DNA of 64,000 bases from Cellulomonas timonensis. Lineage in GTDB: Bacteria > Actinomycetota > Actinomycetes > Actinomycetales > Cellulomonadaceae. The DNA is taken from NCBI RefSeq assembly GCF_900046455.1, contig NZ_FCOT01000008.1, forward strand, positions 186,001 through 250,000. The letters run 5' to 3'. Made by a program: the position numbers and the translations under genes. The notes under the pieces were generated by a model. That model made no database searches. It was not told the DNA's origin and was given only the letters and a program-made list of their open reading frames with translations. Shown here piece after piece: positions 33,680 through 42,254 of the stretch (the stretch's first letter is position 1; each line of letters starts with the position of its first letter).

Positions 33680-34255
33680 ATGGCGGGGCGACGACACCGT
33701 GGGGCGGGGGGCCAGGAGCCCCCCGCCCCGGGGCCCGCCTCTGAGGACGCCGAGCCCGACCACGAGCAGGTCGCGCGGGCGATCGCGCTGCGACTGCTCA
33801 CACACTCGGCGCGCAGCAGGGCGCAGCTCGCCGGGGCGATGGCCGCCAGGGACGTGCCCGCCGAGGTCGCCGACGCGGTGCTCGACAGGTTCACCGAGGT
33901 CGGGCTCATCGACGACGAGGAGTACGCGCGCATGCTCGTGCGGACGCGCCATGCCGAACGGGGCCTGTCGCGGCGCGCGATCGGCGTCGAGCTCCGCCGC
34001 CGTGGCATCGACGACGAGGTCGCGGCATCAGCCCTCGACGAGGTGGACGACGAGCAAGAAGCCCAGGCGGCCCGGTCGCTTGTGCGACGGCGCCTCGCGT
34101 CGACGCGAGGACTCGACCCCCAAGTGCGCGCTCGCCGGACCTTCGCCGCCCTGGGGCGCAAGGGATACCCGCCCGGCCTCGTCAGCAGGCTCGTCCGGGA
34201 GGAGCTCGCCACGGAGGGCGCCGACGTCGAGGACGACGACCTGCCCGCCGACTGA
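33680..34255 (+). CDS. recX: Regulatory protein RecX
   Basis: An inhibitor of RecA filaments. The 191 residues have a disordered N-terminus of about 30, then the three-helix repeats of the family (ARAIALRLLTHSARSRAQLAG, DEEYARMLVRTRHAERGLSRRAIGVELRRRGI, and AALGRKGYPPGLVSRLVREEL). An acidic tail ends the protein. It begins eight bases after recA and shares its transcript and SOS control. Confidence 0.94.
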   Translation: MAGRRHRGAGGQEPPAPGPASEDAEPDHEQVARAIALRLLTHSARSRAQLAGAMAARDVPAEVADAVLDRFTEVGLIDDEEYARMLVRTRHAERGLSRRAIGVELRRRGIDDEVAASALDEVDDEQEAQAARSLVRRRLASTRGLDPQVRARRTFAALGRKGYPPGLVSRLVREELATEGADVEDDDLPAD

Positions 34256-34397
34256 CCGGCACGCTCGCACGACGCCGGGCGCATATCGAGGAGTGGGCGA
34301 CTGACCAGCAGCGTCGTCCCGTGGGGGACAATGGCTGCTGACTGGTCGACAACCACCGTGGATGCCGAGACCCGGCCACACAGTCCTGGAGGTGCCC

Positions 34398-35864
34398 GTG
34401 CCGTTCGGTGAGATCGGGATCGTCGTCGCGCTGCTGATCGTGTGCCTCGTCGCGCTCATGCTCGTGCTGATCGCGCGCCGTGAGGCGGCAGCACAGCGTG
34501 AGCAGGCCACGCTCGACGTCGCCGAGATCAAGAACGAGGCACGTGCCCTCCTCGCCGACGCCGAGCGTCGCACCGCGCGTCTGAGCGAGCGCGAGGACGA
34601 GCTCGCCGCCGAGCGGCGCGCGCTCAAGGAGGTCGAGCGCGAGCTGCAGGCGCGGGCGGCTGAGGTCGCGGCCCTGCAGGAGCGGGCCGCGCAGCAGACG
34701 TCGGCCGCGGAGCAGCAGGCGCGAGAGCTGCTCGAGGCCTCCGCCGGGCTCACCACCGACGAGGCGCGCGCCGAGCTTGTGCGCCGGACCGTGGATGCCG
34801 CCACCAACGAGGCCGCAGCGCAGGTCCGGCGCGCCGAGGCGCATGCCCGGCGCACCGCCGAGGCCAAGGCGAAGCGCATTGTCGCCACAGCCGTGCAACG
34901 GGCCGCCGTGGCCACCAGTGCCCAGTCGTCGATCACCGTGCTGAGGCTCCCCTCCGAGGAGATGAAGGGCCGCATCATCGGCAAGGAAGGGCGCAACATC
35001 CGCACCTTCGAGGCGCTCACCGGCGTCAACGTGCTGATCGACGACACCCCCGACTCCGTCGTCCTGTCCTGCTTCGACCCCGAGCGCCGGGAGATCGCGC
35101 AGGTGGCTCTCGAGTCCCTCATGGCCGACGGCCGCATCCACCCGCAGCGCATCGAGGCCGCCTACGCCGAGGCCGTCGCGTCCGCCGACGAGCGGACCCT
35201 CGCCGCAGGCCACGACGCCGCCGAGCGCGCGGGAGTGAGCGGGCTGCCCACCGAGCTCGTGAGCACCATGGGGCGGCTGCGGCTGCGGACGTCCTACGGG
35301 CAGAACGTGCTCGAGCACCTCGTCGAGAGCGCGCTCATCGCCGGCGCCATCGCCGCGGAGGTGGGCGCCGACATCGCCACCGCGCGGCGCGCCGCGTTCC
35401 TGCACGACATCGGCAAGGCGCTCACCGCCGAGCAGTCCGGCGCCCACGCCGCGCTCGGAGCCGAGCTCGCCCGCCGGCACGGCGAGTCTCCCGCTGTGGT
35501 CAACGCCATCGCCGCCCACCATGACGACGTCCCCGTGGAGACCGTCGAGGGCGTGCTCGTGCAGGCAGCGGACGCCGCCTCCGCCGCGCGCCCGGGGGCG
35601 CGCCGGGAGGAGCTCGACCAGTACGTCGAGCGCATGGACAAGCTCGAGCAGCTCGTCACCGCGCACGCCGGCGTCCGGCGCGCGCTCGCCATGTCCGCGG
35701 GCCGCGAGGTGCGCGTCGTGGTCGAGCCCTCCGAGGTCGACGACTACGCACTGCCCCAGCTCGCCGTCGCCATCGCCAAGCACATCGAGGCCGATCTGGC
35801 TTACCCCGGCGAGATCAAGGTGACAGTCGTCCGCGAGATCAGGGCCAGCGCCACCGCTGGTTGA
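34398..35864 (+). CDS. rny: Ribonuclease Y
   Basis: A membrane-anchored endoribonuclease starting mRNA decay. The 488 residues comprise one N-terminal helix (about 7-26), a long charged coiled coil (~28-165, with runs of Arg/Glu/Ala), the KH motif GRIIGKEGRNIRTFE (~193) and the HD domain with FLHDIGKAL (~334) and AAHHDDV. GTG at 34398 is chosen because GGAG sits six bases upstream and the protein then starts directly with the membrane helix; the frame extends 12 codons further. The gene lies between recX and the glu operon. RNase Y is absent from some actinobacteria (for example Streptomyces), so its presence is lineage-informative. Confidence 0.95.
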   Translation: MPFGEIGIVVALLIVCLVALMLVLIARREAAAQREQATLDVAEIKNEARALLADAERRTARLSEREDELAAERRALKEVERELQARAAEVAALQERAAQQTSAAEQQARELLEASAGLTTDEARAELVRRTVDAATNEAAAQVRRAEAHARRTAEAKAKRIVATAVQRAAVATSAQSSITVLRLPSEEMKGRIIGKEGRNIRTFEALTGVNVLIDDTPDSVVLSCFDPERREIAQVALESLMADGRIHPQRIEAAYAEAVASADERTLAAGHDAAERAGVSGLPTELVSTMGRLRLRTSYGQNVLEHLVESALIAGAIAAEVGADIATARRAAFLHDIGKALTAEQSGAHAALGAELARRHGESPAVVNAIAAHHDDVPVETVEGVLVQAADAASAARPGARREELDQYVERMDKLEQLVTAHAGVRRALAMSAGREVRVVVEPSEVDDYALPQLAVAIAKHIEADLAYPGEIKVTVVREIRASATAG

Positions 35865-35920
35865 GTGATGCGCTGACAAACAGATGGCGCTCTGGGGCGC
35901 TGGCCGGTCACGATCCTCCT

Positions 35921-36745
35921 GTGGATGAGCCCCTGACGCCTGACTCGCCGACGCCTACGCGCGGCGCCGTGACTTACGACTTCCGAGGTCGCGTGTTCCT
36001 GGTGACGGGTGTGTCACGTCGCCAGGGGATCGGCGCTGCCATCGCCCGTCAGCTCGCAGCGGCCGGCGCGGACCTGGTGCTCCACTCCTGGGCGCCACAC
36101 GACGTGGAACGCCCGGGGCTCGCGGACCCCGACGGCGCCGCTGCCGTCGCCGCCGAGTGCGAACGCCTTGGTGCGAGAGTCAGGCGCGTCTCGGCGGACC
36201 TCGCCGATCCGTCAGCGCCCTCCCAGGTGATGGCGCAGGCGGTGCGCGAGCACGGCCACGTGGATGGCGTGGTGGCCAACCACGCGCGCGACGGCGGCGG
36301 GACGCTCGAGACGATCGACGCAGCCGAGCTCGACCTGTGCTTCGCCGTCAACGCCCGCGCGACAGCGCTGCTCGTCAAGGAGTTCGCCGCGCAGCACGAC
36401 GGCAGGCCCGGCGGGCGGGCAGTGCTGTTCACCTCAGGGCAGCATCACGGCGGGATGCCCGGCGAACTCCCGTATGTCATCTCCAAGGGCGCCGTCCAGC
36501 AGATGACGGCGAGCCTGGCAGTCCACCTGGCGCCACGCGGCATCACCGTCAACTGCGTCAACCCGGGGCCCACCGACACCGGCTGGGCGGACGACGCCCA
36601 GAAGCGCTGGGTGCGGGAGCGAATGCCGCAGGGCCGATGGGGGACTCCGGAGGACGCGGCGCGGCTCGTCACGTGGCTGCTCTCCGATGACGGGCAGTGG
36701 GTGTGTGGGCAGACCCTCGACTCCGAGGGCGGGTTCGGGCGCTGA
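35921..36745 (+). CDS. Short-chain dehydrogenase/reductase
   Basis: An NAD(P)-dependent oxidoreductase of the classical SDR type. Visible are the cofactor motif VTGVSRRQGIGAAIA (~28-42), VVANHARDGG in place of NNAG, the catalytic Ser in FTSGQHHGG, Y185-x3-K189 in LPYVISKGA and the CVNPGPTDTG loop. The start is uncertain: GTG at 35921 is used, but GTG at 35969 (just before the Rossmann domain) or TTG at 35861 are possible, and none has a good ribosome site. The substrate is unknown. It belongs to the stretch inserted between rny and the glu operon. Confidence 0.82.
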   Translation: MDEPLTPDSPTPTRGAVTYDFRGRVFLVTGVSRRQGIGAAIARQLAAAGADLVLHSWAPHDVERPGLADPDGAAAVAAECERLGARVRRVSADLADPSAPSQVMAQAVREHGHVDGVVANHARDGGGTLETIDAAELDLCFAVNARATALLVKEFAAQHDGRPGGRAVLFTSGQHHGGMPGELPYVISKGAVQQMTASLAVHLAPRGITVNCVNPGPTDTGWADDAQKRWVRERMPQGRWGTPEDAARLVTWLLSDDGQWVCGQTLDSEGGFGR

Positions 36746-36958
36746 CGAGGAGCCGGCCCCGGTGGTCACGCTTCACAGTGACTGAGTCACCGTTCACCCT
36801 AACGGCGGATGTGGCATTCCGGGCGCACACCTACTTTGCTCCCAGGTTCCACACAGCAACGCCTCAGGCCTTGCTCAGGCGCCGCGGGGGGTGACGAGGC
36901 TCTCCGCTCGATGGTGAATGGCACGCGAGTCGTTCACCCGTACGGTCGGGAGCATTCG

Positions 36959-38548
36959 ATGGTTCACCTCGGATCGGACAAGCTCAGGCGAGTAGCCCTC
37001 ACCGCGATCCTGGCCTTGGGGTGGGCCGCGGTCGCCCCCACCGCCTGGGCCTCGCCGGGGGCGACGGGGCAGCCGACAGGCCCAGGTTCAGAGGCGTCCG
37101 CACGCGCGACCGTCGCCCATCAACCCAACCCACGCGCGCACTCGAAGCCCCACTGGGCCCGGCACCGGCACCACCCGCGGCCGCCCGTGATCAACCGTGC
37201 CCCACTCGCCCCCACGAACGTGCAGTTCAGCAACCCGTACGCGCCGTGCGCCAGCGGCCCCGACCGCCCCGCCGTGCGCAGCGCCACCCCGGCAGTCAAC
37301 GCCGCCGTGAGTGATCCCGATGGTGGCAACGTCGCAGCCGAAGTCACCGTCTACGGCGTCGACACCGCCAGTCCAGTCCTCTGGCACGCGACGACCCTGG
37401 GCCAGGGCTCTGGCGCCTCGCACCACGTGACTCTCGGTGGCCTCAGCGATGGAGGCTCGTATCGCATCGAGGTCAAGGGAGTCGACTCCTCGGGCCGGAC
37501 GGGGCCGGCGGTCACCTGTGAGATCGACGTCGACCTGGTGTCGCCTGCCGCGCCCACAGTCATTCCCGTGACCGGGACGTCGCAGCCCGTGTACGCAGCA
37601 GACACAACGGCTGGGGGTGTGGGCCAGACCGGCTCTTTCACCTTCATGAATGGCGGCTCATCCGACGTCACGCACTATCGCTACTCGTTCAACAGTTTTG
37701 CTCTGAGCCACGTGGCGACACCAGAATCGCCCACGATCACCTTCACCCCCACCTCTCCGGGACCGCAGACCCTCGAGTACCAGGCCGTTGACCGGGCGGG
37801 ATGGACGAGCGACGTGCAGGTGCACAGATTCAGCGTCGGATTCCCGGCCACGATCGCCTGGAAGCTGAACGAGGTTGCGGGTGAGACCGCTGCGAGCAGT
37901 GGCCCCGCGGGCGACGTGTACCCCCTGACGGTGAGCGCTTCGATCGCGCGCGGGAACGGTCCACTGGCTGATTTCGACGTCGATAGCAATGACCTTGCGC
38001 TCGTGTTCGCCTCACCCGAGGACACAGCGCGAACGACGGGGGCCGTGACGTCCACCAAGGCCAGCTTCTCCGTCTCCGCCGTCGTGAAGGCGAACACCTC
38101 AGGCGTCATGACCGCAGTCAGCCAGGACGGCGCCACGAGGAGTGGGTTCGAACTCGGCACACGTCCCTGCGCAAGCGGTGACGCGGTGTGCTGGGCGTTC
38201 GCGATGCCCGAGTCAGACTCCCCGGACTCGGCAGTGTCCACAGTCGTCTCGCAGACCGTGGTGGAGCCCGGCAAGTGGGCACTGCTCGCCGGAGTGCACG
38301 ACTCGACCGCAGGCGCCCTCCGGCTCTGGGTGTGCACGATCGGTGAGGACGAGAACGACATGGTGCCGTACCGCTCGGCCGACGTGGCATTGAGTGCCGG
38401 GTGGGACGCCGCTGGGCCCCTGCAGCTCGGGAGGGGGCAAGACGGTGGAGCGGCGATGTGGTCGGGCTCGATCAGCGACCTCAAGGTCGCGAATGGGGTC
38501 ATCACCGATGCGACGGTCAGGCGCGCCTGCAGCTCAGGCACAGCGTGA
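36959..38548 (+). CDS. Secreted protein with Fn3-like and LamG/concanavalin-like regions
   Basis: A 529-residue exported protein. A Sec signal peptide is clear: a charged N-terminus, hydrophobic core ALTAILALGWAAVAP, and probable cleavage after TAWAS (about residue 32). A His/Pro-rich linker (~60-85) follows, then two beta-rich repeats resembling Fn3/Ig folds (about 85-190 and 195-300), then a C-terminal ~220-residue region like a laminin-G/jelly-roll lectin fold (FSVSAVVKAN, AGVHDSTAGALRLWVC, MWSGSISDLKVANGVI). There is no wall-sorting motif or membrane tail. The ATG at 36959 has GGGAG seven bases upstream. Base use looks poorer in GC than the neighbours. The function is unknown. Confidence 0.72.
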   Translation: MVHLGSDKLRRVALTAILALGWAAVAPTAWASPGATGQPTGPGSEASARATVAHQPNPRAHSKPHWARHRHHPRPPVINRAPLAPTNVQFSNPYAPCASGPDRPAVRSATPAVNAAVSDPDGGNVAAEVTVYGVDTASPVLWHATTLGQGSGASHHVTLGGLSDGGSYRIEVKGVDSSGRTGPAVTCEIDVDLVSPAAPTVIPVTGTSQPVYAADTTAGGVGQTGSFTFMNGGSSDVTHYRYSFNSFALSHVATPESPTITFTPTSPGPQTLEYQAVDRAGWTSDVQVHRFSVGFPATIAWKLNEVAGETAASSGPAGDVYPLTVSASIARGNGPLADFDVDSNDLALVFASPEDTARTTGAVTSTKASFSVSAVVKANTSGVMTAVSQDGATRSGFELGTRPCASGDAVCWAFAMPESDSPDSAVSTVVSQTVVEPGKWALLAGVHDSTAGALRLWVCTIGEDENDMVPYRSADVALSAGWDAAGPLQLGRGQDGGAAMWSGSISDLKVANGVITDATVRRACSSGTA

Positions 38549-38718
38549 CAGGTTATTGAGGCTGCCGGAGGGCGCGACTGTGATGTCCATGTTCAATTCG
38601 AACTGCGTGCCGTGAGGATGGCCCGACGCGGTGCCGTGCTCGGGGTCGTGGGCGGGCGTGACAGCGTGGGCGTCGGGATTGTTCTCCACACACATGAGAG
38701 ACGACGTGTCGCTCTGCC

Positions 38719-39597
38719 TTACGGAAGCTGTGTCCCCTTCGTCGCCGCGATCATGCTCGGCGCCTCGGCCTTCGCCCGCCCGCTGGTCCGCCGTCCGAGC
38801 CGCTGCCCGATCCACGGCGCGAGTTTCGTCAGCGCGTAGTTGATGACGATGAAGATCAGGGCGGCGACGGCCAGCGCCTGGAGGATGTTGCCGTTGGCGC
38901 TGCCGAGCGCGCGGGCCTCTTGGAGGAGTTCTCGGTAGGTGATGATGTAGCCGAGCGCTGTGTCTTTGAGGATGACGACGAGTTGGCTGACCAGCGCGGG
39001 GAGCATCGCGATGAGGGCCTGGGGGACCTCGACGGAGCGCAGTGATTGCGAGCGGGTGAGCCCGACGGCGAGGGCGGCTTCGCGTTGGCCGCGGGGGAGT
39101 CCGAAGACGCCGGAGCGGACGAGCTCGGCGAACACGGAGCCGTTGTAGAGGATCAGCGCGGCGACGACGGCGACGAGGGGGTACTCGCTGGGTTCGACCA
39201 GGTTGACTTGGCTGAGGCCGAGCCAGATGAAGATCATCATGAGCAGCACCGGGACGGCGCGGAAGAACTCGACGACGATCCCGCTGATGCTCCGGATGAC
39301 ACGGGACTGCGCGAGGCGCCCGAGGCCGAACAGCAGGCCGAACACCGCGGACCCGATGATGGCGAGACCGGCGGCCTTCAGTGTGTTGACGAGGCCCGGG
39401 AGCAGGAAGTTCTGCCACGCGCTGGCCGTCAGGAACGGCGTCCACAGGGAGGGCGCGAGCTGCCCCTTGGCGCCGAGCTTCGCGAGGACGAGCGCGGCGA
39501 TGCCGGCCACGACGAGCCCGGACGCGATGTTCAGCCACATCATGCGGCGGCGGGTGCGAGGGCCGGGGGCGTCGAACAGGACGCTTTGGGTGCTCAT
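38719..39597 (-). CDS. gluD: Amino acid ABC transporter permease (GluD-like)
   Basis: A 292-residue inner-membrane permease of the polar amino acid family. The MetI-type domain includes FFRAVPVLLMMIFIWLGL and the EAA-loop equivalent REAALAVGLTRSQSLRSVEVPQA, which contacts the ATPase. Five to six membrane helices are visible. It is the last gene of the leftward glu operon and starts at an ATG overlapping the gluC stop (ATGA). Glutamate as substrate is inferred from operon order and C. glutamicum GluABCD similarity. Confidence 0.9.
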   Translation of the reverse strand: MSTQSVLFDAPGPRTRRRMMWLNIASGLVVAGIAALVLAKLGAKGQLAPSLWTPFLTASAWQNFLLPGLVNTLKAAGLAIIGSAVFGLLFGLGRLAQSRVIRSISGIVVEFFRAVPVLLMMIFIWLGLSQVNLVEPSEYPLVAVVAALILYNGSVFAELVRSGVFGLPRGQREAALAVGLTRSQSLRSVEVPQALIAMLPALVSQLVVILKDTALGYIITYRELLQEARALGSANGNILQALAVAALIFIVINYALTKLAPWIGQRLGRRTSGRAKAEAPSMIAATKGTQLP

Positions 39598-40292
39598 CGG
39601 GTTACCGCCAGTCGCCGGGAGAGGGATGTGGTGGCCAGGCCGATCGGGATGACGATGACGACGAACCCCAGGGCGAAGGTGAAGAAGATCGCGAAGATGA
39701 CGTCGGACCGGAACTCGATCATCGTCTTCATGAGCCCGGCGGCCTCGGCGACGGAGCCTGCGGCGGCGACGGTGGAGTTCTTCGCGAGGGCGATGAGCGT
39801 GTTGCCGAGCGGGGCGACGGCGCCCCGGAACGCCTGCGGCAGGATGATCAGCCGCGCTGTCGGCAGGAACCCGAGCCCGATGGCGCGCGCGGCCTCCGCC
39901 TGCCCGATCGGCACGGTGTTGACCCCGGAGCGGAGCGCCTCGCACACGAAGGCGGCGTGGTAGACGGCCAGGCCGAGCACCGCCAGCCGGAAGAAGTTCT
40001 CGTTGAAGTCGCTGGAGAGCACGACGCCGAGCTGGCTCCAGAGCCCGAGCACGCAGAACACGATGATGATCGTCAGGGGCGTGTTGCGGAAGACGTTGAC
40101 GTAGGTGGTGCCGGCCCAGCGCAGGCTCGGCAGGGGCGAGATCCGCATCACGGCCAGCACCGTGCCGATCACCAGGGCGATGATCGCCGCGAAGAAGGTG
40201 AGCTTGATGTTGACCCAGAACGCGGCGGGGACGTCGTACTGGGAGAACAGGGAGAGGAACTGGCTCAGGTAGTCGCCGTCCAGCGGTCTCAC
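39594..40292 (-). CDS. gluC: Amino acid ABC transporter permease (GluC-like)
   Basis: A 232-residue partner permease. It has five helices, NVFRNTPLTIIIVFCVLGLW, and the coupling segment QAEAARAIGLGFLPTARLIILPQAFRG. The start is GTG at 40292; GAGGAG abuts it directly, which is closer than normal, so the true start could differ by a few codons, although no better codon is present before residue 50. A hairpin separates it from gluB upstream. It is translationally coupled to gluD. Confidence 0.9.
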   Translation of the reverse strand: MRPLDGDYLSQFLSLFSQYDVPAAFWVNIKLTFFAAIIALVIGTVLAVMRISPLPSLRWAGTTYVNVFRNTPLTIIIVFCVLGLWSQLGVVLSSDFNENFFRLAVLGLAVYHAAFVCEALRSGVNTVPIGQAEAARAIGLGFLPTARLIILPQAFRGAVAPLGNTLIALAKNSTVAAAGSVAEAAGLMKTMIEFRSDVIFAIFFTFALGFVVIVIPIGLATTSLSRRLAVTR

Positions 40293-40339
40293 CTCCTCGG
40301 GGGGTGGGGGTAGGCGGACTCAGTGCGGGAGCGTGCTGC

Positions 40340-40382
40340 GCCCGTGACGGGGCCGGCCGGTGCGACCGTCCCCGTCACGGGC
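40340..40382 (-). terminator. Hairpin between gluB and gluC
   Basis: A perfect 13-bp stem, GCCCGTGACGGGG (40340-40352) with CCCCGTCACGGGC (40370-40382), 12 bases after the gluB stop, and no U-tract. Such intercistronic hairpins in ABC operons protect the binding-protein mRNA or stop part of the transcription, so that binding protein outnumbers permease. Confidence 0.65.
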
Positions 40383-40393
40383 TCGTGCGAGGG

Positions 40394-41245
40394 TCAGGCG
40401 CAGGCCTGGACCTCCGGCGGGTTGAGCTCCTGGTTGGCCTGGTAACCGGACTCGCCGACGTTCTTGTCGAGGAGCTCCTGCCAGGTGCCGTCCTCGATCA
40501 TCGCGGTGATGGCGTCGTTGATCTGCTGGCAGGTGCTGTTGTCCTGGGGGAGGCCCACGCCGTAGTTCTCCTCGGAGAACGGGTTGCCGACCACCTTCAC
40601 CTTGCCGACGTTGCTGGGCTGGGCGGCCAGGCCGGCGAGGATGATGTCGTCGGTGGTGACCGCGTCGACCGCGCCGGCGGTGAGCGCCGTGACGCACTCG
40701 GCGTACCCGGGCTGCTCGAGCAGGTTCACGCCGGTGGCGTAGGTGTCCTTGATGCGCTGCGCCGACGTGGAGCCCGTCACGGAGCAGAGGTTCTTGCCCT
40801 CGAGGTCCTCGGGCCCGCTGATCGAGTCGTCGTCCTGTGCCACGAGCAGGTCCTGCCCGGCGACGAAGTACGGCCCGGCGAACGCGACAGTCTCCTTGCG
40901 GGCGTCGGTGATCGAGTAGGTCGCGAAGATCATGTCGACCTGGCCGGTGGACAGCAGGTTCTCGCGCTGGGCCGAGGGCGCCTCCACCCAGGTGATCTGG
41001 TCCTCCGAGTAACCAAGCGCCTCCGCGACGTTGCGGGCGACGTCGACGTCGAAGCCGGAGTACTCGTTGCCGTCCTTGAAGCCGAGTCCGGGCTGGTCGT
41101 ACTTGATGCCGATCCGGACTGTCCCGCCTCCGCCGTCGGTCGCGGTGGCCGAGTCGCCTGAGTCGTCGTCGCTTCCGCCACAGGCGGTGAGCAGGAGGGC
41201 GGTCGCGGCGATCGCCGCCACCCCCAGGGGTCGTCTGCGCATCAT
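40394..41245 (-). CDS. gluB: Amino acid ABC transporter substrate-binding lipoprotein (GluB-like)
   Basis: A 283-residue family-3 solute-binding protein. The signal peptide ends in the lipobox LLLTAC (Cys22), so it is a lipid-anchored surface protein, followed by an acidic Ser/Asp linker. The ligand domain shows IGIKYDQPGLGFKDGNEYSGFDVDVARN and MIFATYSITDARKETVAFAGPYF, both typical of glutamate/glutamine binders. ATG at 41245 is preferred (GAGAGG upstream). It lies between gluA and the gluB-gluC hairpin. Confidence 0.92.
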   Translation of the reverse strand: MMRRRPLGVAAIAATALLLTACGGSDDDSGDSATATDGGGGTVRIGIKYDQPGLGFKDGNEYSGFDVDVARNVAEALGYSEDQITWVEAPSAQRENLLSTGQVDMIFATYSITDARKETVAFAGPYFVAGQDLLVAQDDDSISGPEDLEGKNLCSVTGSTSAQRIKDTYATGVNLLEQPGYAECVTALTAGAVDAVTTDDIILAGLAAQPSNVGKVKVVGNPFSEENYGVGLPQDNSTCQQINDAITAMIEDGTWQELLDKNVGESGYQANQELNPPEVQACA

Positions 41246-41307
41246 TCGTTCCTCTCGTTGCGTGGCACCACGGGGTCGTGAGGTCAGGTGCGGGCAGGGC
41301 CCGGGAT

Positions 41308-42117
41308 CTAGTGCGTGAGGATCTTCGATAGGAAGTCGCGGGCCCGGTCGGACCGGGGCGCGGTGAAGAACGTCTCGGGCGTCGCCTCCTCGACGATCTG
41401 TCCGCCGTCCATGAACACCACGCGGTGCGCCGCCTTGCGGGCGAAGCCCATCTCGTGGGTGACGACGATCATCGTCATGCCCTCGCGGGCGAGCGCGACC
41501 ATGACGTCGAGGACCTCGTTGATCATCTCCGGGTCGAGGGCCGACGTCGGCTCGTCGAAGAGCATGACCTTCGGGTTCATCGCCAGCGCTCGGGCGATCG
41601 CGACGCGCTGCTGCTGTCCGCCGGAGAGCTGCGCGGGCAGCTTGTCGGCCTGGTCCGCCACGCCGACCCGCTCGAGCAGCGCCATCGCCTGCTCGCGGGC
41701 CTGCGCGGGCTTCGTGCCCTTGGCCTTGATCGGGCCCAGGGTGACGTTCTCCAGCACCGTCTTGTGCGCGAACAGGTTGAAGGACTGGAACACCATCCCC
41801 ACGTCGGCGCGCAGCCTCGCGAGCTCGCGTCCCTCGGCGGGCAACGGCGCCCCGTCGATGGTGATCGTGCCGGAGTCGATCGTCTCGAGCCGATTGATGG
41901 TGCGGCACAGCGTGGACTTCCCGCTGCCCGACGGCCCGATGACGACCACCACCTCGCCGCGGCTGACGGTCAGGTCGATGCCCTGCAACACGTGCAAGTC
42001 GCCGAAGTGCTTGTCGACGCCGGTGAGCACCACCAGCGGGTCGCCGATGGGGCGCGACGCGTCAGCGGGGACGTCCGAGCTGTCCGGTAAGGCATCGACT
42101 GGGGTTTGCTCTGCCAT
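41308..42117 (-). CDS. gluA: Amino acid ABC transporter ATP-binding protein (GluA-like)
   Basis: A 269-residue ATPase: Walker [11 protein letters not shown]-loop VFQSFNLF, signature [15 protein letters not shown], Walker [15 protein letters not shown] and the H-loop VVTHEM. An N-terminal extension of about 28 acidic residues precedes the family domain. It is the first gene of the operon. A TAAGTT hexamer six bases before the ATG indicates a leaderless transcript, divergent from miaB. Confidence 0.94.
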   Translation of the reverse strand: MAEQTPVDALPDSSDVPADASRPIGDPLVVLTGVDKHFGDLHVLQGIDLTVSRGEVVVVIGPSGSGKSTLCRTINRLETIDSGTITIDGAPLPAEGRELARLRADVGMVFQSFNLFAHKTVLENVTLGPIKAKGTKPAQAREQAMALLERVGVADQADKLPAQLSGGQQQRVAIARALAMNPKVMLFDEPTSALDPEMINEVLDVMVALAREGMTMIVVTHEMGFARKAAHRVVFMDGGQIVEEATPETFFTAPRSDRARDFLSKILTH

Positions 42118-42123
42118 TCGTCG

Positions 42124-42129
42124 AACTTA
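42124..42129 (-). promoter_or_regulatory. -10 element (TAAGTT) of the glu operon
   Basis: TAAGTT on the minus strand with six bases (CGACGA) to the gluA ATG at 42117. It shares a 137-base divergent region with miaB. Confidence 0.45.
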
Positions 42130-42241
42130 GGGGTCATATGTTGCGAGTGCTACCGCTGTAGGTCACGTCCCGGCAACGTTCTGGACATCTGACCCTCATT
42201 GCGACGCCGCAGGTGGCGCGGTTGCCCCGTGTGCGCGGCCT

Positions 42242-42247
42242 TACCCT
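42242..42247 (+). promoter_or_regulatory. -10-like element (TACCCT) of miaB
   Basis: TACCCT, seven bases before the ATG at 42255. The intervening GGAGGGG could instead be a ribosome site, so this is the weakest of the set. Confidence 0.35.
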
Positions 42248-42254
42248 GGAGGGG

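Noticed and set aside
36778-36790. GTGACT-G-AGTCAC palindrome upstream of the secreted-protein gene
   Set aside because: Only six-base arms, about 170 bases from the start codon and no recognisable promoter; too weak to call an operator.
38591-38603. GTTC-N5-GAAC as a LexA box downstream of the secreted-protein gene
   Set aside because: The half-sites are in the wrong order and spacing compared with GAAC-N4-GTTC, and no promoter is near.
38549-38718. Small plus-strand frame from 38612 as a gene
   Set aside because: It runs into the gluD 3' end, has no ribosome site and no motif; the gap otherwise holds nothing recognisable.
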